Positions 1 through 8,581 of a DNA stretch of 37,330 nt are shown one piece after another. The stretch covers positions 1 through 37,330 of the forward strand of contig WFTI01000038.1 of assembly GCA_015485585.1 (NCBI GenBank), read 5' to 3'. Positions within the stretch are counted from its first letter, which is position 1; each line of letters starts with the position of its first letter. The translations under genes and the position numbers were made by a program. Source of the DNA: Candidatus Dojkabacteria bacterium. Its GTDB lineage: Bacteria; Patescibacteriota; Dojkabacteria; GCA-002793355. The notes beneath the pieces were generated by a model. The model searched no databases. It saw only the letters and a list, made by a program, of their open reading frames with translations, and was not told where the DNA came from.

Positions 1-267
1 ATTAGAAGCCTTATAAGTTTTCCCGCCGGAATGTTTCGTATGAACCCGTTTCTTTTTCTTTTATATGGATTTATGGGAGCATTTTTCTGGAACCTTATCT
101 GGACCGGCTCAACCTATCTGGTAGGCTCTTCTTATGATCAGATCCTTTCAATCTACCGAACTTATGAGAAGGTAGTATTAGGGGCTTTAGCGCTTTTCAC
201 CGTGGTCTTTGTACTATTTGTCGCACACAAAAGGTTTTGGCAAAGGAGAAAAAGTGGAAAAAGTTAA
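1..267 (+). CDS. DedA/VTT (SNARE-associated) family membrane protein, C-terminal part; 5' end outside window
   Basis: Frame of ORF 31..267 is open back to base 1 and gives IRSLISFPAGMFRMNPFLFLLYGFMGAFFWNLIW, resembling the DedA C-terminal R-x-x-x-x-x-x-AG-x-x-x-M-x-x-x-x-F motif followed by a TM helix. Confidence 0.7.
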   Translation: MRSLISFPAGMFRMNPFLFLLYGFMGAFFWNLIWTGSTYLVGSSYDQILSIYRTYEKVVLGALALFTVVFVLFVAHKRFWQRRKSGKS

Positions 268-457
268 ATCGTCAATTTACCAAAGGTTTCCTAATAAAGT
301 CAAAGGACGCATGTTTAAAAATTCTAAAATTGCATTTCATGTCTGTTTGGAAATGAAATGTACTCATTTTGTTCCCTGGAGGTAATGAAAATGTAGTTTA
401 GTTGTGTCGACTCTTTACACAGTAGAAAAAATTTTACATTTATAGTAGAATACCGCT

Positions 458-961
458 ATGGCTAAAAAGGCAACCGAACAGAACGAAAAAAAGAAGCAGA
501 CAGAAGCAAAAGAAACAAAAGAAGTGAAAAAAAGTGATACTAAGAAGCAGCCTCCCCAAAAGAATACTAGTGATGCAAAAGCAAAGAGTATCGGGGATGA
601 CACGAAAATTGCAGAGAATGCTGCTACAGAAGAATCTTTAGACACCTTTGCAATAGTTAAAAAAGGACAACATCAATTCTTTCTGGTGCCTGGACAGAAG
701 CTTGATCTTCCTCGCATGAATATTACCGAAGGAAAAGAGTATACCTTTAATGATGTGCTTGCTCTTTATAAAGATGGGGAGTTTCTGTTAGGTACTCCCA
801 CTGTTGAAGGTGCTTATGCTAAGGTTTTTGTAATAAAACATGTAAGAGGTCCCAAGAAATACGGTTTTAAGTATAAGGCAAAGTCTCGTTATCGCCGCAA
901 ATGGGGGTATCGCAATCTGTATACCCGAGTAAGGGTGCTTGAGGTAGGAATCAAAAAATAG
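458..961 (+). CDS. rplU: Ribosomal protein bL21 with ~60-aa Lys/Glu-rich N-terminal extension
   Basis: FAIVKKGQHQFFLVPGQKLDL...GTPTVEGAYAKVFVIKHVRGPKKYGFKYKAKSRYRRKWGYRNLYTRVRV matches bL21. Confidence 0.9.
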   Translation: MAKKATEQNEKKKQTEAKETKEVKKSDTKKQPPQKNTSDAKAKSIGDDTKIAENAATEESLDTFAIVKKGQHQFFLVPGQKLDLPRMNITEGKEYTFNDVLALYKDGEFLLGTPTVEGAYAKVFVIKHVRGPKKYGFKYKAKSRYRRKWGYRNLYTRVRVLEVGIKK

Positions 962-976
962 CAGTATAATTCACTA

Positions 977-2173
977 ATGCTAGGTTATATTCTTTTGTTT
1001 TTCCTTGTTGCGACTTTGTGTTCTTTGCTCCTTACTCCGTGGATTATTAAACTTGCATATGCGTTTGATGTGGTAAGGTATCCTCCGTCTTATTATCTTA
1101 AGAGGTTAAAAGCAAAAGGAATCTCGATTGATCCTTTCAAATTAGAGGCTGCTAAAAGACGTTTAGAGAAGCCTCCAACCCCGGAGTGGGGTGGCATTAC
1201 ATATATCGTGGTTTTTCTACTTATTAGCGCAATAGGACTGCTTATCTCTAAACAGATCAACCTAGGAGCTGAGGTGCTTATGGACTATATCTGGTGGGGA
1301 TTTGGCATCTTGGTACTTCTTATAAACGGAATCTTAGACGATAAGTTCGAGTTGCCTAGTTTTGCGCAGATTTTTGCTTATATATTAGCCTCTTTGCTTT
1401 TTGTTTTCTCTAATTTTTCCGTTGCACAGGTTAACCTTCCCTTTTTAGAAAACATAGCGATTGATCAGTATATTTTGAAACTCTCTTTGGGCTCGGTAGT
1501 AATAACTTTAAATATATGGAGCGACCTTATAATCTTTGCTTTCTTGCTCTATATGATCATGGCTCTCAAAGTGCAGGCTGGTACTGACGCTGTTATGGAA
1601 ACAAACACGTTCGTAGCACTACTACTTTTGCTTTTTATCTCATATAAAAGTGGCCTTTATACCACAGCCTTTTTGGCTTCTGTGCTTGCGGGAGCTTTAT
1701 TAGGATTTATTTTTTACAACTGGTATCCTGCCCGTATCTGGTCAGGAGAATCAGGTGACGCTGTAATAGGATATGTTATCGGAACCTTCGCTATAATCGG
1801 CCGTGTAAACCTATCAGCAGTACTTATTCTTTTTGCTATTCCTATAGTTGATTTTGCTTATGTACTCTTAAAACGTTTAAAGAGGGTTCTTAAAACTCAT
1901 AAGAAGGTTTGGTTGATATTTAAAATGAGTGATAGAAACCACCTTCATCATCGATTACTCGCAGCAAATATCAAAGAATCTTATATTCCAATTATTGAAG
2001 GAATATATACCTTGGCACTTGGTGTATCTTTATATTTTGTGCCTCGATATCTTCGTAATGAGTTCTTGGTAGTGGTTTACCTTATAACCTTTTTTGTAAT
2101 TGTGTTAGTGGATTTTTGGGCAAGAAGAAGAGGCAGCTTTCAAGATTACATGAGTACTAACAAAACAAGGTGA
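977..2173 (+). CDS. MraY/WecA-like polyprenyl-phosphate phosphosugar transferase family protein (divergent motifs)
   Basis: Multi-TM; PEWGGITY, GILDDKFELP and DRNHLHHRLL motifs typical of the family. Confidence 0.75.
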   Translation: MLGYILLFFLVATLCSLLLTPWIIKLAYAFDVVRYPPSYYLKRLKAKGISIDPFKLEAAKRRLEKPPTPEWGGITYIVVFLLISAIGLLISKQINLGAEVLMDYIWWGFGILVLLINGILDDKFELPSFAQIFAYILASLLFVFSNFSVAQVNLPFLENIAIDQYILKLSLGSVVITLNIWSDLIIFAFLLYMIMALKVQAGTDAVMETNTFVALLLLLFISYKSGLYTTAFLASVLAGALLGFIFYNWYPARIWSGESGDAVIGYVIGTFAIIGRVNLSAVLILFAIPIVDFAYVLLKRLKRVLKTHKKVWLIFKMSDRNHLHHRLLAANIKESYIPIIEGIYTLALGVSLYFVPRYLRNEFLVVVYLITFFVIVLVDFWARRRGSFQDYMSTNKTR

Positions 2174-3222
2174 AAAAAGCTTATTGGTTAGTTGCAAACT
2201 ATGAAAGAAACCCCGACTATTTTTATCGGGATTTTTGGAAAACACGAAAATATGAGCATCTTGCTGAGGTAATAGCCCTAGAGAGGTTACTTAAAAAAAT
2301 AGAAACCTTAACCCATAAAGAACAGACCATGCCGTCTGTGGCGCTTGATCTTGGGGGCGGCTTTGGCCGCCTTATTCCTATCCTTAGGGAATATTTTGAT
2401 ACCATTGTTCTAGGAGATTACTCAACAAAAGAGATAAGAAGCGGAGAAGATATCTATGCTAAATACCCACCCAAAAACCTCATAAAAATTGCGTTAAACG
2501 CCTATCGGCTTCCTTTTAGATCAAACACTTTCGGAACAATTGTATCTTTCCGTCTAGTGCACCACATAGTGAATCTTAAGGAGTTCTTACAAGAGAGTTA
2601 TCGTGTGCTTTTCCCCGGTGGTTATATGATACTTGAGTTTGCGCACAAAGACCATATGAAGGCAATATTGCGCGCTTTATTGAAGGGAGATTTAAACTTT
2701 TTCGGAAAAAGAAAGATTAAACAGAAACATAATCCTTTCACTGCCCAGGGACTCTCTTCTAAGAAAGGAAAGATCTTCTTCTATAACTATTCTTATCATT
2801 ACGTGGTTTCTACTGCTTCCTCTGTTGGATTTAATCTCATAGATTATCTACCCGTGTCTTTTTTTAGGGTTCCTTTAATCAAAAAGTTGGTTCACTATAA
2901 AGTCTTAGTATCGGCTGATGCTATCTTACAGCTTACTAGATTAAGGATTACTCCAAGCATCGTTCTGTTATTACAAAAACCCCATAAAGGTTCACCCTCA
3001 GCAAAGAAAAGAAGTAAACAAAGGGCAGAAGAAATCCTAGAGGCATTTTTAAAGGCTTCAGAGAAAGTGTCATTCTTAGAAGCTTATCTTTTCTGTCCTA
3101 AACATCGTATCGGAATTATCTACTCAAAAGATCGGTTTATCTGTAAAAAGGGATGTGAGTATAGAATCAGAAACGATATTTTAGATTTTCGATATCCTCC
3201 GCCTGAATTTATTAATTTTTGA
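2170..3222 (+). CDS. Class I SAM-dependent methyltransferase with C-terminal Trm112-like Cys/His segment
   Basis: VALDLGGGFGRLIPILREYFDTIVLGDYS (SAM motif I); C-term FCPKHRIGIIYSKDRFICKKGCEYRIRNDILDF. GTG start overlaps upstream stop (GTGA). Confidence 0.75.
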   Translation: MKKAYWLVANYERNPDYFYRDFWKTRKYEHLAEVIALERLLKKIETLTHKEQTMPSVALDLGGGFGRLIPILREYFDTIVLGDYSTKEIRSGEDIYAKYPPKNLIKIALNAYRLPFRSNTFGTIVSFRLVHHIVNLKEFLQESYRVLFPGGYMILEFAHKDHMKAILRALLKGDLNFFGKRKIKQKHNPFTAQGLSSKKGKIFFYNYSYHYVVSTASSVGFNLIDYLPVSFFRVPLIKKLVHYKVLVSADAILQLTRLRITPSIVLLLQKPHKGSPSAKKRSKQRAEEILEAFLKASEKVSFLEAYLFCPKHRIGIIYSKDRFICKKGCEYRIRNDILDFRYPPPEFINF

Positions 3223-3225
3223 TGG

Positions 3226-3231
3226 TATAAT
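3226..3231 (+). promoter_or_regulatory. -10 box (TATAAT) of tRNA-Asp
   Basis: TATAAT 24 nt upstream of the mature tRNA 5' end. Confidence 0.6.
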
Positions 3232-3254
3232 CTAACATAATTTCAATTAAAAAT

Positions 3255-3328
3255 GGGGGCGTAGCTCAATTGGTTAGAGCGCTGGCCTGTCACGCCAGAG
3301 GTTGCGGGTTCGAGTCCCGTCGTCCCCG
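3255..3328 (+). tRNA. tRNA-Asp (anticodon GTC)
   Basis: Cloverleaf: acceptor GGGGGCG/CGTCCCC, anticodon arm CTGGC-CTGTCAC-GCCAG, T arm GCGGG-TTCGAGT-CCCGT; discriminator G; CCA not encoded. Confidence 0.95.
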
Positions 3329-4315
3329 TTTAGAGATCCAATTTAATACTTCTTTTACTAGTTTGTAAGTATCATGACGCACACGCTCTTTCTCGTCGAT
3401 CTCTATAAAATCTCCGGTTATGACGAGTTTTCCTGCTTTTTTTAGGGGTTCTTCTTCAGGTTTTACAGGAACAGCGCCTTCTAACTCTTTATACCGTTTA
3501 ACTATACGATCAGGAATCTTACCCGTATTAACCACAACCACATCTATAATCGGAGCCCCTATATGCTCCTCTATGGCATTTACATAGTCGGTTACTGTGT
3601 AGCCAGGAGTTTCTCCATAGTCATTAAAAAGATTGCAGGTGTACACCACAATTCCGTCAGCTTCTTTTAGGGCAGAGATGATCTCTTTAGGAAGCATGCT
3701 AGCAATTACACTTGTATAAAGACTTCCTGGTCCGATAAAGATGATATCTGCATTTTTAATCGCTGATATAGCTTGGGGATTTACCTTTATGTTTTTAGGT
3801 TCTAACCAGATCTTTTTTATCTTTCCGCGTTTTAATTTTCCATACTGGTAGATAAGAAGTTCACCTTTAATTACCATACCGTTATCAAATTTTGCTACCA
3901 AGGTTACATCTTCATCCGATATAGGAATAACATTCCCTACAGTATCGAGTAAACTACAAGCAGCCTGTACGGCTTTTGAGAAAGATCCTGTGATTTCTCT
4001 TAGGGCAGTAAGCATAAGGTTTCCAAAAGCGTGGCGGTGGAGCCCGCTTTCTATATTGTCGAATCGGTAATCAAATAGTTTACGTAAGAGATCTTTGCGT
4101 TCTGACAATGCTGCGATACAGCGCCGTACATCTCCTGGAGCAGGCATATGGAACTCTTCGCGTAAAATTCCTGTACTTCCGCCGTCATCACTGGTTGCCA
4201 CAATAGCGTTTATCTCTGAGATGGGGGTAGGGTAGAATGCTTTCAAACCTTCAAGTAATTTAGAGAGGCCCGTACCTCCCCCAAAAGCAACTACACGGTA
4301 TTTTTGTTTACTCAT
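3290..4315 (-). CDS. yvcK: YvcK/CofD-like family protein (gluconeogenesis factor YvcK-type)
   Basis: VVAFGGGTGLSKLLEGLK...VATSDDGGSTGILREEFHMPAPGDVRRCIAALS; C-terminus runs into antisense of tRNA-Asp. Confidence 0.88.
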   Translation of the reverse strand: MSKQKYRVVAFGGGTGLSKLLEGLKAFYPTPISEINAIVATSDDGGSTGILREEFHMPAPGDVRRCIAALSERKDLLRKLFDYRFDNIESGLHRHAFGNLMLTALREITGSFSKAVQAACSLLDTVGNVIPISDEDVTLVAKFDNGMVIKGELLIYQYGKLKRGKIKKIWLEPKNIKVNPQAISAIKNADIIFIGPGSLYTSVIASMLPKEIISALKEADGIVVYTCNLFNDYGETPGYTVTDYVNAIEEHIGAPIIDVVVVNTGKIPDRIVKRYKELEGAVPVKPEEEPLKKAGKLVITGDFIEIDEKERVRHDTYKLVKEVLNWISKRGRRDSNPQPLA

Positions 4316-4805
4316 CTGTTAAGATTATACCTTCTTTTGTAGGAGGCTTAAGCAGTTTATAAAAGTTATTAATTACTAAATCTGCGGAGTCTAAGATCTC
4401 AGGATCAGCTAGCTCCTCATCTCCTACATAAACCACAAAAAGACCAGCATCTTTTGCAGAAGAGATCCCCCTTAGGGAATCTTCAAAAGCAACTGATGCA
4501 TCAGCACTTACCCCTAATTCTTCAAGGGCTTTTAGATAAGGTTCAGGCGAAGGTTTTGTATCTACTACGTCATCAGCGGTAATGATGGTATGAAAATATG
4601 AGTCTATTCCTAAGAAATTGAGTATAAACGTGGCTTTCTCTCTACTTGCAGATGTAACTACTGCAAGCTTTTTCTCTTCTTCTTGCAGCAAGGTTAGAAA
4701 TTCAGTTAGACCTGGTGTGGCGATTATATCGCCTTCTTCTTGGCTTTTTACTATGGTTCCCATAAGGTCAAACAAGAAAGCATCGTAGACCTTCAGGTCT
4801 AACAT
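4308..4805 (-). CDS. HAD-superfamily hydrolase, beta-phosphoglucomutase-like
   Basis: DAFLFDLMGTIV, VVTSASREK, KPSPEPYLKALEELG, AFEDSLRGISSAKDAGL motifs. Start moved from 4841 to 4805 (MLDLKVYD) because a TATAGT box sits 6 nt upstream of that ATG. Confidence 0.8.
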   Translation of the reverse strand: MLDLKVYDAFLFDLMGTIVKSQEEGDIIATPGLTEFLTLLQEEEKKLAVVTSASREKATFILNFLGIDSYFHTIITADDVVDTKPSPEPYLKALEELGVSADASVAFEDSLRGISSAKDAGLFVVYVGDEELADPEILDSADLVINNFYKLLKPPTKEGIILTDE

Positions 4806-4870
4806 AGGGGTACTATAACACAGGCTCCAAAAAATATGCAACCAGTAAGTAATCTGCAGTATAATTCGGT

Positions 4871-7501
4871 ATGTCTAGTGTGGAGTTTGTAGATTTTTTA
4901 AAGGAGATCCAAGAAAAGTGGGGCAAAAAGTGGGTAGAAGATAACCTTTTTAAAGCCGAAGATTTTGATACGAAAAGAAAGAAGTTTTATCTACTTACTG
5001 AGTTTCCGTATCCTAGCCATGTTGGGTTACATATGGGACATTGCAGAAGCTATACTATGATGGATATATATACACGATATCTTCGCATGAAAGGTTACAA
5101 TGTACTGTTTCCGATGGGATGGGATGCTTTTGGGCTTCCTACGTATAACTATGCGATTAAGGTGAATCGTCCTCCTAAAGAGGTTGCAAAAGAAAATGTT
5201 AAAAACTTTAAAAACCAGCTTATTGCGTTGGGAGGATCTTTTGATTGGACCCGTGAGATCAATACAACCGACCCCGAGTATTACCGTTGGACCCAGTGGA
5301 TCTTTATTCAACTATATAACCATTGGTACGATCCAGAATATCCCAGAGAAGATGGAAAGAAAGGCAAAGCAAGACCTATAAGCGAGCTTGAGATCCCTGA
5401 TGATATAAAAAAGAAAGGACCAAAGGCGATAAAAGAATATCAAGATCGTTTCAGGCTTGCCTATAAAGCCAAGATGCCGGTTTACTATTGTCCTCACTGT
5501 AGAATCGGAGTAGCTGATGAAGAGGTAGAACCAGGTGGAACTCATGAAAGATGTCATCAACCACTAGAAAAACGTTATCTAGAGCAGTGGCTACTTAGAA
5601 TCACAGCGTATGCTGATAGGTTGATAGAAGACTTGGAGCTTGTTGATTTTCCTGATTCGGTTAAACGTGCACAGATCAATTGGATCGGCCGCAAATATGG
5701 AGCAGAAGTAAAGTTTTTTATAGAGAATACCGACTATCCAGTTACTATCTTTACAACCCGTTTAGATACTATTTATGGTGTTACCTTTGTAGCAGTAAGT
5801 CCAGAACATAGCTTTGTTGAGTGGTATTTTGAAAATGTTAATAATTTAGGAATTGACGAAGAAACCCAAAAGAAGGTAAGAGAATATGTCGAAGAAGCCA
5901 GAAAGAAGGTAGACAAAACATTTGAACAAAAAATAAAGACCGGGGTCTTTACAGGTGTATATGCAGTGTCTCCCGTAACAGGAGAGAAGGTGCCTGTATA
6001 TGTAGCCGACTTTGTACTTGATGAGGTAGGAACCGGTGCAATAATGGGAGTCCCTGCCCATGATCAACGCGATTACGAGTTTGCTACAACCTACAAGTTA
6101 CCTATTAAGGTAGTTATTGTGCCAAAAGATGTGTATGAAAAAGGCCAAGAAGCCATAGAAGAGTTTAGTTTAAATCTTACAAAAGCATACGAAAAAGAAG
6201 GAGTACTGGTGCAAAGTGACAAATATACAGGACTTTCGAGTAATGAAGCCAAAAAAGCAATCTTAGAAGATTTGTACAAAAAGAGATTAGCAGAGCAGGT
6301 TAAATACTACCGACTTCGCGATTGGGTGTTTTCGCGACAGCATTACTGGGGAGAACCAACCCCCATGATCTATTGTGAAAAGTGCGGCTGGAATCCGGTG
6401 CCTGAAGATGAGCTTCCTGTCATACTTCCTGATCTTGATGATTATAAGATGGCAGATGACGGCACTTCACCGCTTCAACGGGCAACTGAGTGGATAAACA
6501 CAACCTGCCCCGAATGTGGAGGGCCTGCGCGCCGTGAGACAGATGTAATGCCGAACTGGGCAGGCTCAAACTGGTATTATGTACGTTATCTTGATCCTCA
6601 CAACAAAGAAAGGTTAGTAGACGAGAAGAAAGCAATATACTGGTTACCTGTTGATTTCTACGATGGGGGAGCTGAACATACTACAATGCATCTTTTGTAC
6701 TCCCGTTTTATATACAAATTCTTGTACGACATCGGGGTAGTACCAACTCCTGAGCCTTATGCAAAGAGACGAAATCACGGTTTAGTGCTTGGTCCAGACG
6801 GTAAAAAAATGAGCAAATCTCGAGGAAATGTGGTAAATCCATGGGATGTGATAGAGAAATTTGGAGCAGATACTGTTAGAATGTATGTAGCTTTCATGGG
6901 ACCTTATGAGGGGAACGTTCCTTGGAGCGATGAAAGCGCTCGGGGAGTTCTTCGGTTCCTTGAACGAGCAAAAGCCTTTATTGAGAGGTCTATTAAACAT
7001 ATCCAAGAAAACAAAGGTTTTAAAAACAATGAGATGCTTACAGCAAGACTACATCGTTTAATAAAACGGGTTTCAGAGAATATTGAGTCTTTGAAGTTTA
7101 ATACTGCGGTTGCTGCCCTTATGGAGTTTTTAAACAATCACGAGAATGATGTGTTAGATGGAGAGAACCTAGAGGTATTCTTAAAACTGCTTGCACCGTT
7201 TGCTCCGTTTTTTGCTGAAGAATACTGGAGCAGGTTATCAAAGCCTTACTCTATCCATACTTCAGATTGGCCTGTTGCTGATGAAAAACTTATAGAAGCT
7301 CATGCTGAGTTTGTAATTCCTGTTCAGATTAACGGAAAGGTACGCGGGCAAGTAACAGTACAAGGAAAAGTAGAAGACAAAGAGGTGATCTTGCAGATTA
7401 TACGTAAAGATCCCAAAATTAACCGTTATCTTGAGGGCAAGAAGATTCAGAAGGTAATCTTTGTACCCGGCAAGATAATTAATCTTGTGGTAAAAGAATA
7501 G
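4871..7501 (+). CDS. leuS: Leucyl-tRNA synthetase
   Basis: EFPYPSHVGLHMGHCRSYT (HIGH), editing domain TTRLDTIYGVTFVAVSPEH / VPAHDQRDYEFA, KKMSKSRGN. Confidence 0.97.
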   Translation: MSSVEFVDFLKEIQEKWGKKWVEDNLFKAEDFDTKRKKFYLLTEFPYPSHVGLHMGHCRSYTMMDIYTRYLRMKGYNVLFPMGWDAFGLPTYNYAIKVNRPPKEVAKENVKNFKNQLIALGGSFDWTREINTTDPEYYRWTQWIFIQLYNHWYDPEYPREDGKKGKARPISELEIPDDIKKKGPKAIKEYQDRFRLAYKAKMPVYYCPHCRIGVADEEVEPGGTHERCHQPLEKRYLEQWLLRITAYADRLIEDLELVDFPDSVKRAQINWIGRKYGAEVKFFIENTDYPVTIFTTRLDTIYGVTFVAVSPEHSFVEWYFENVNNLGIDEETQKKVREYVEEARKKVDKTFEQKIKTGVFTGVYAVSPVTGEKVPVYVADFVLDEVGTGAIMGVPAHDQRDYEFATTYKLPIKVVIVPKDVYEKGQEAIEEFSLNLTKAYEKEGVLVQSDKYTGLSSNEAKKAILEDLYKKRLAEQVKYYRLRDWVFSRQHYWGEPTPMIYCEKCGWNPVPEDELPVILPDLDDYKMADDGTSPLQRATEWINTTCPECGGPARRETDVMPNWAGSNWYYVRYLDPHNKERLVDEKKAIYWLPVDFYDGGAEHTTMHLLYSRFIYKFLYDIGVVPTPEPYAKRRNHGLVLGPDGKKMSKSRGNVVNPWDVIEKFGADTVRMYVAFMGPYEGNVPWSDESARGVLRFLERAKAFIERSIKHIQENKGFKNNEMLTARLHRLIKRVSENIESLKFNTAVAALMEFLNNHENDVLDGENLEVFLKLLAPFAPFFAEEYWSRLSKPYSIHTSDWPVADEKLIEAHAEFVIPVQINGKVRGQVTVQGKVEDKEVILQIIRKDPKINRYLEGKKIQKVIFVPGKIINLVVKE

Positions 7502-7504
7502 TAG

Positions 7505-8581
7505 ATGCAAGGAGTTTTGCCCTATCAAGATCTAATCGATCTAGTCGATAAAGAGAGGTTACAGGTTGATAAATCGTATGTTAAACCCGCATCGGTTGAT
7601 GTACCGATCAGTGATGAGATCTATCATGTTCAGAGTGTTTTTATTCCACCCAAAGAGCCCGTTTTAAAGTTTCTGCGTAAAAATCGTATCCTTTTTAAGG
7701 AGTCTTCATTAGACCAACCACTTAAAAAGAACCATGTTTATCTTATTAAAGCTTCTTTAAGAGTCAGGTTACCAAAGGATGTATGGGTGATATGTAGTCC
7801 TAAATCAAGTATTGGCAGGGTAGATGTACACGTTCGTTTAATGGGAGAAGGTACTGAGAGGTTTGATTTTCTTCCTGAAGCATATGAGGGAGAGATATGG
7901 CTTGTTGTAATTCCAAAATCATTTGATGTGCGTTTAAAACCCGGTTTATCGCTTATTCAGATGCGTCTTGTTAAGAAGAAGTTAGTGAGATTACGCGATG
8001 CTGAGTCTATTAAAAAAATGGCACGAAGCCTCAAGATCATCGAAGGAGTAAGAAGTTTTACAGTTGATCCATGGGATGGAGGAATTGTTACAACTGTAGA
8101 CCTCTCAGGAAAGGTTGATGCATGGACCCCGAAAGATAACGCCCCCCTGCTTGACCTGACTGTCTCAGATTACACCCTTGACCCTGATGAATATTTTACT
8201 AAGATCAATACGGATAACCGAAGGCTTTTTCTAGAAAAGGGACGTTTTTATCTGTTACGTACTAAAGAAAGGGTACATATTCCCGAATTTTTAACGGGGG
8301 AGTTCTTACCTATCGATATAAATACCGGGGAGTTCAGAACCCACTACGCTGGATTTGTTGACCCTGGTTGGGGGAAAAATTATGCACGGGCTTTGACATT
8401 AGAAGTGCGTCCTTTTGAGGATATTGTGGTGGTAGATAGGCAACCTATAGCGAAACTTTACCTTGACAGATTGACTCATAGCGCTCAGCAAAACTATGAT
8501 AAAGGTCAAAAAGATGCTCATTATAAAGAGGAGTTTGCAGGACCTGTGCTTTCTAAATTTTTTCAGCGCAAGTTTCTATAA
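7505..8581 (+). CDS. dcd: 2'-deoxycytidine 5'-triphosphate deaminase, two-domain type
   Basis: SVDVPISDEIYHVQ, CSPKSSIGRVDVHVRL, YEGEIWLVVIPKSFDVRLKPGLSLIQMRL, repeated dUTPase-like fold in the C-terminal half (GFVDPGWG). Confidence 0.8.
   Translation: MQGVLPYQDLIDLVDKERLQVDKSYVKPASVDVPISDEIYHVQSVFIPPKEPVLKFLRKNRILFKESSLDQPLKKNHVYLIKASLRVRLPKDVWVICSPKSSIGRVDVHVRLMGEGTERFDFLPEAYEGEIWLVVIPKSFDVRLKPGLSLIQMRLVKKKLVRLRDAESIKKMARSLKIIEGVRSFTVDPWDGGIVTTVDLSGKVDAWTPKDNAPLLDLTVSDYTLDPDEYFTKINTDNRRLFLEKGRFYLLRTKERVHIPEFLTGEFLPIDINTGEFRTHYAGFVDPGWGKNYARALTLEVRPFEDIVVVDRQPIAKLYLDRLTHSAQQNYDKGQKDAHYKEEFAGPVLSKFFQRKFL

Noticed and set aside
5027-7137. Short minus-strand ORFs within leuS
   Set aside because: Shadow ORFs antisense to a strongly conserved CDS; no recognisable domains or promoters. 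The same applies to other short antisense ORFs in dnaE, dnaX, nrdJ, nfo and the ATP-grasp gene.
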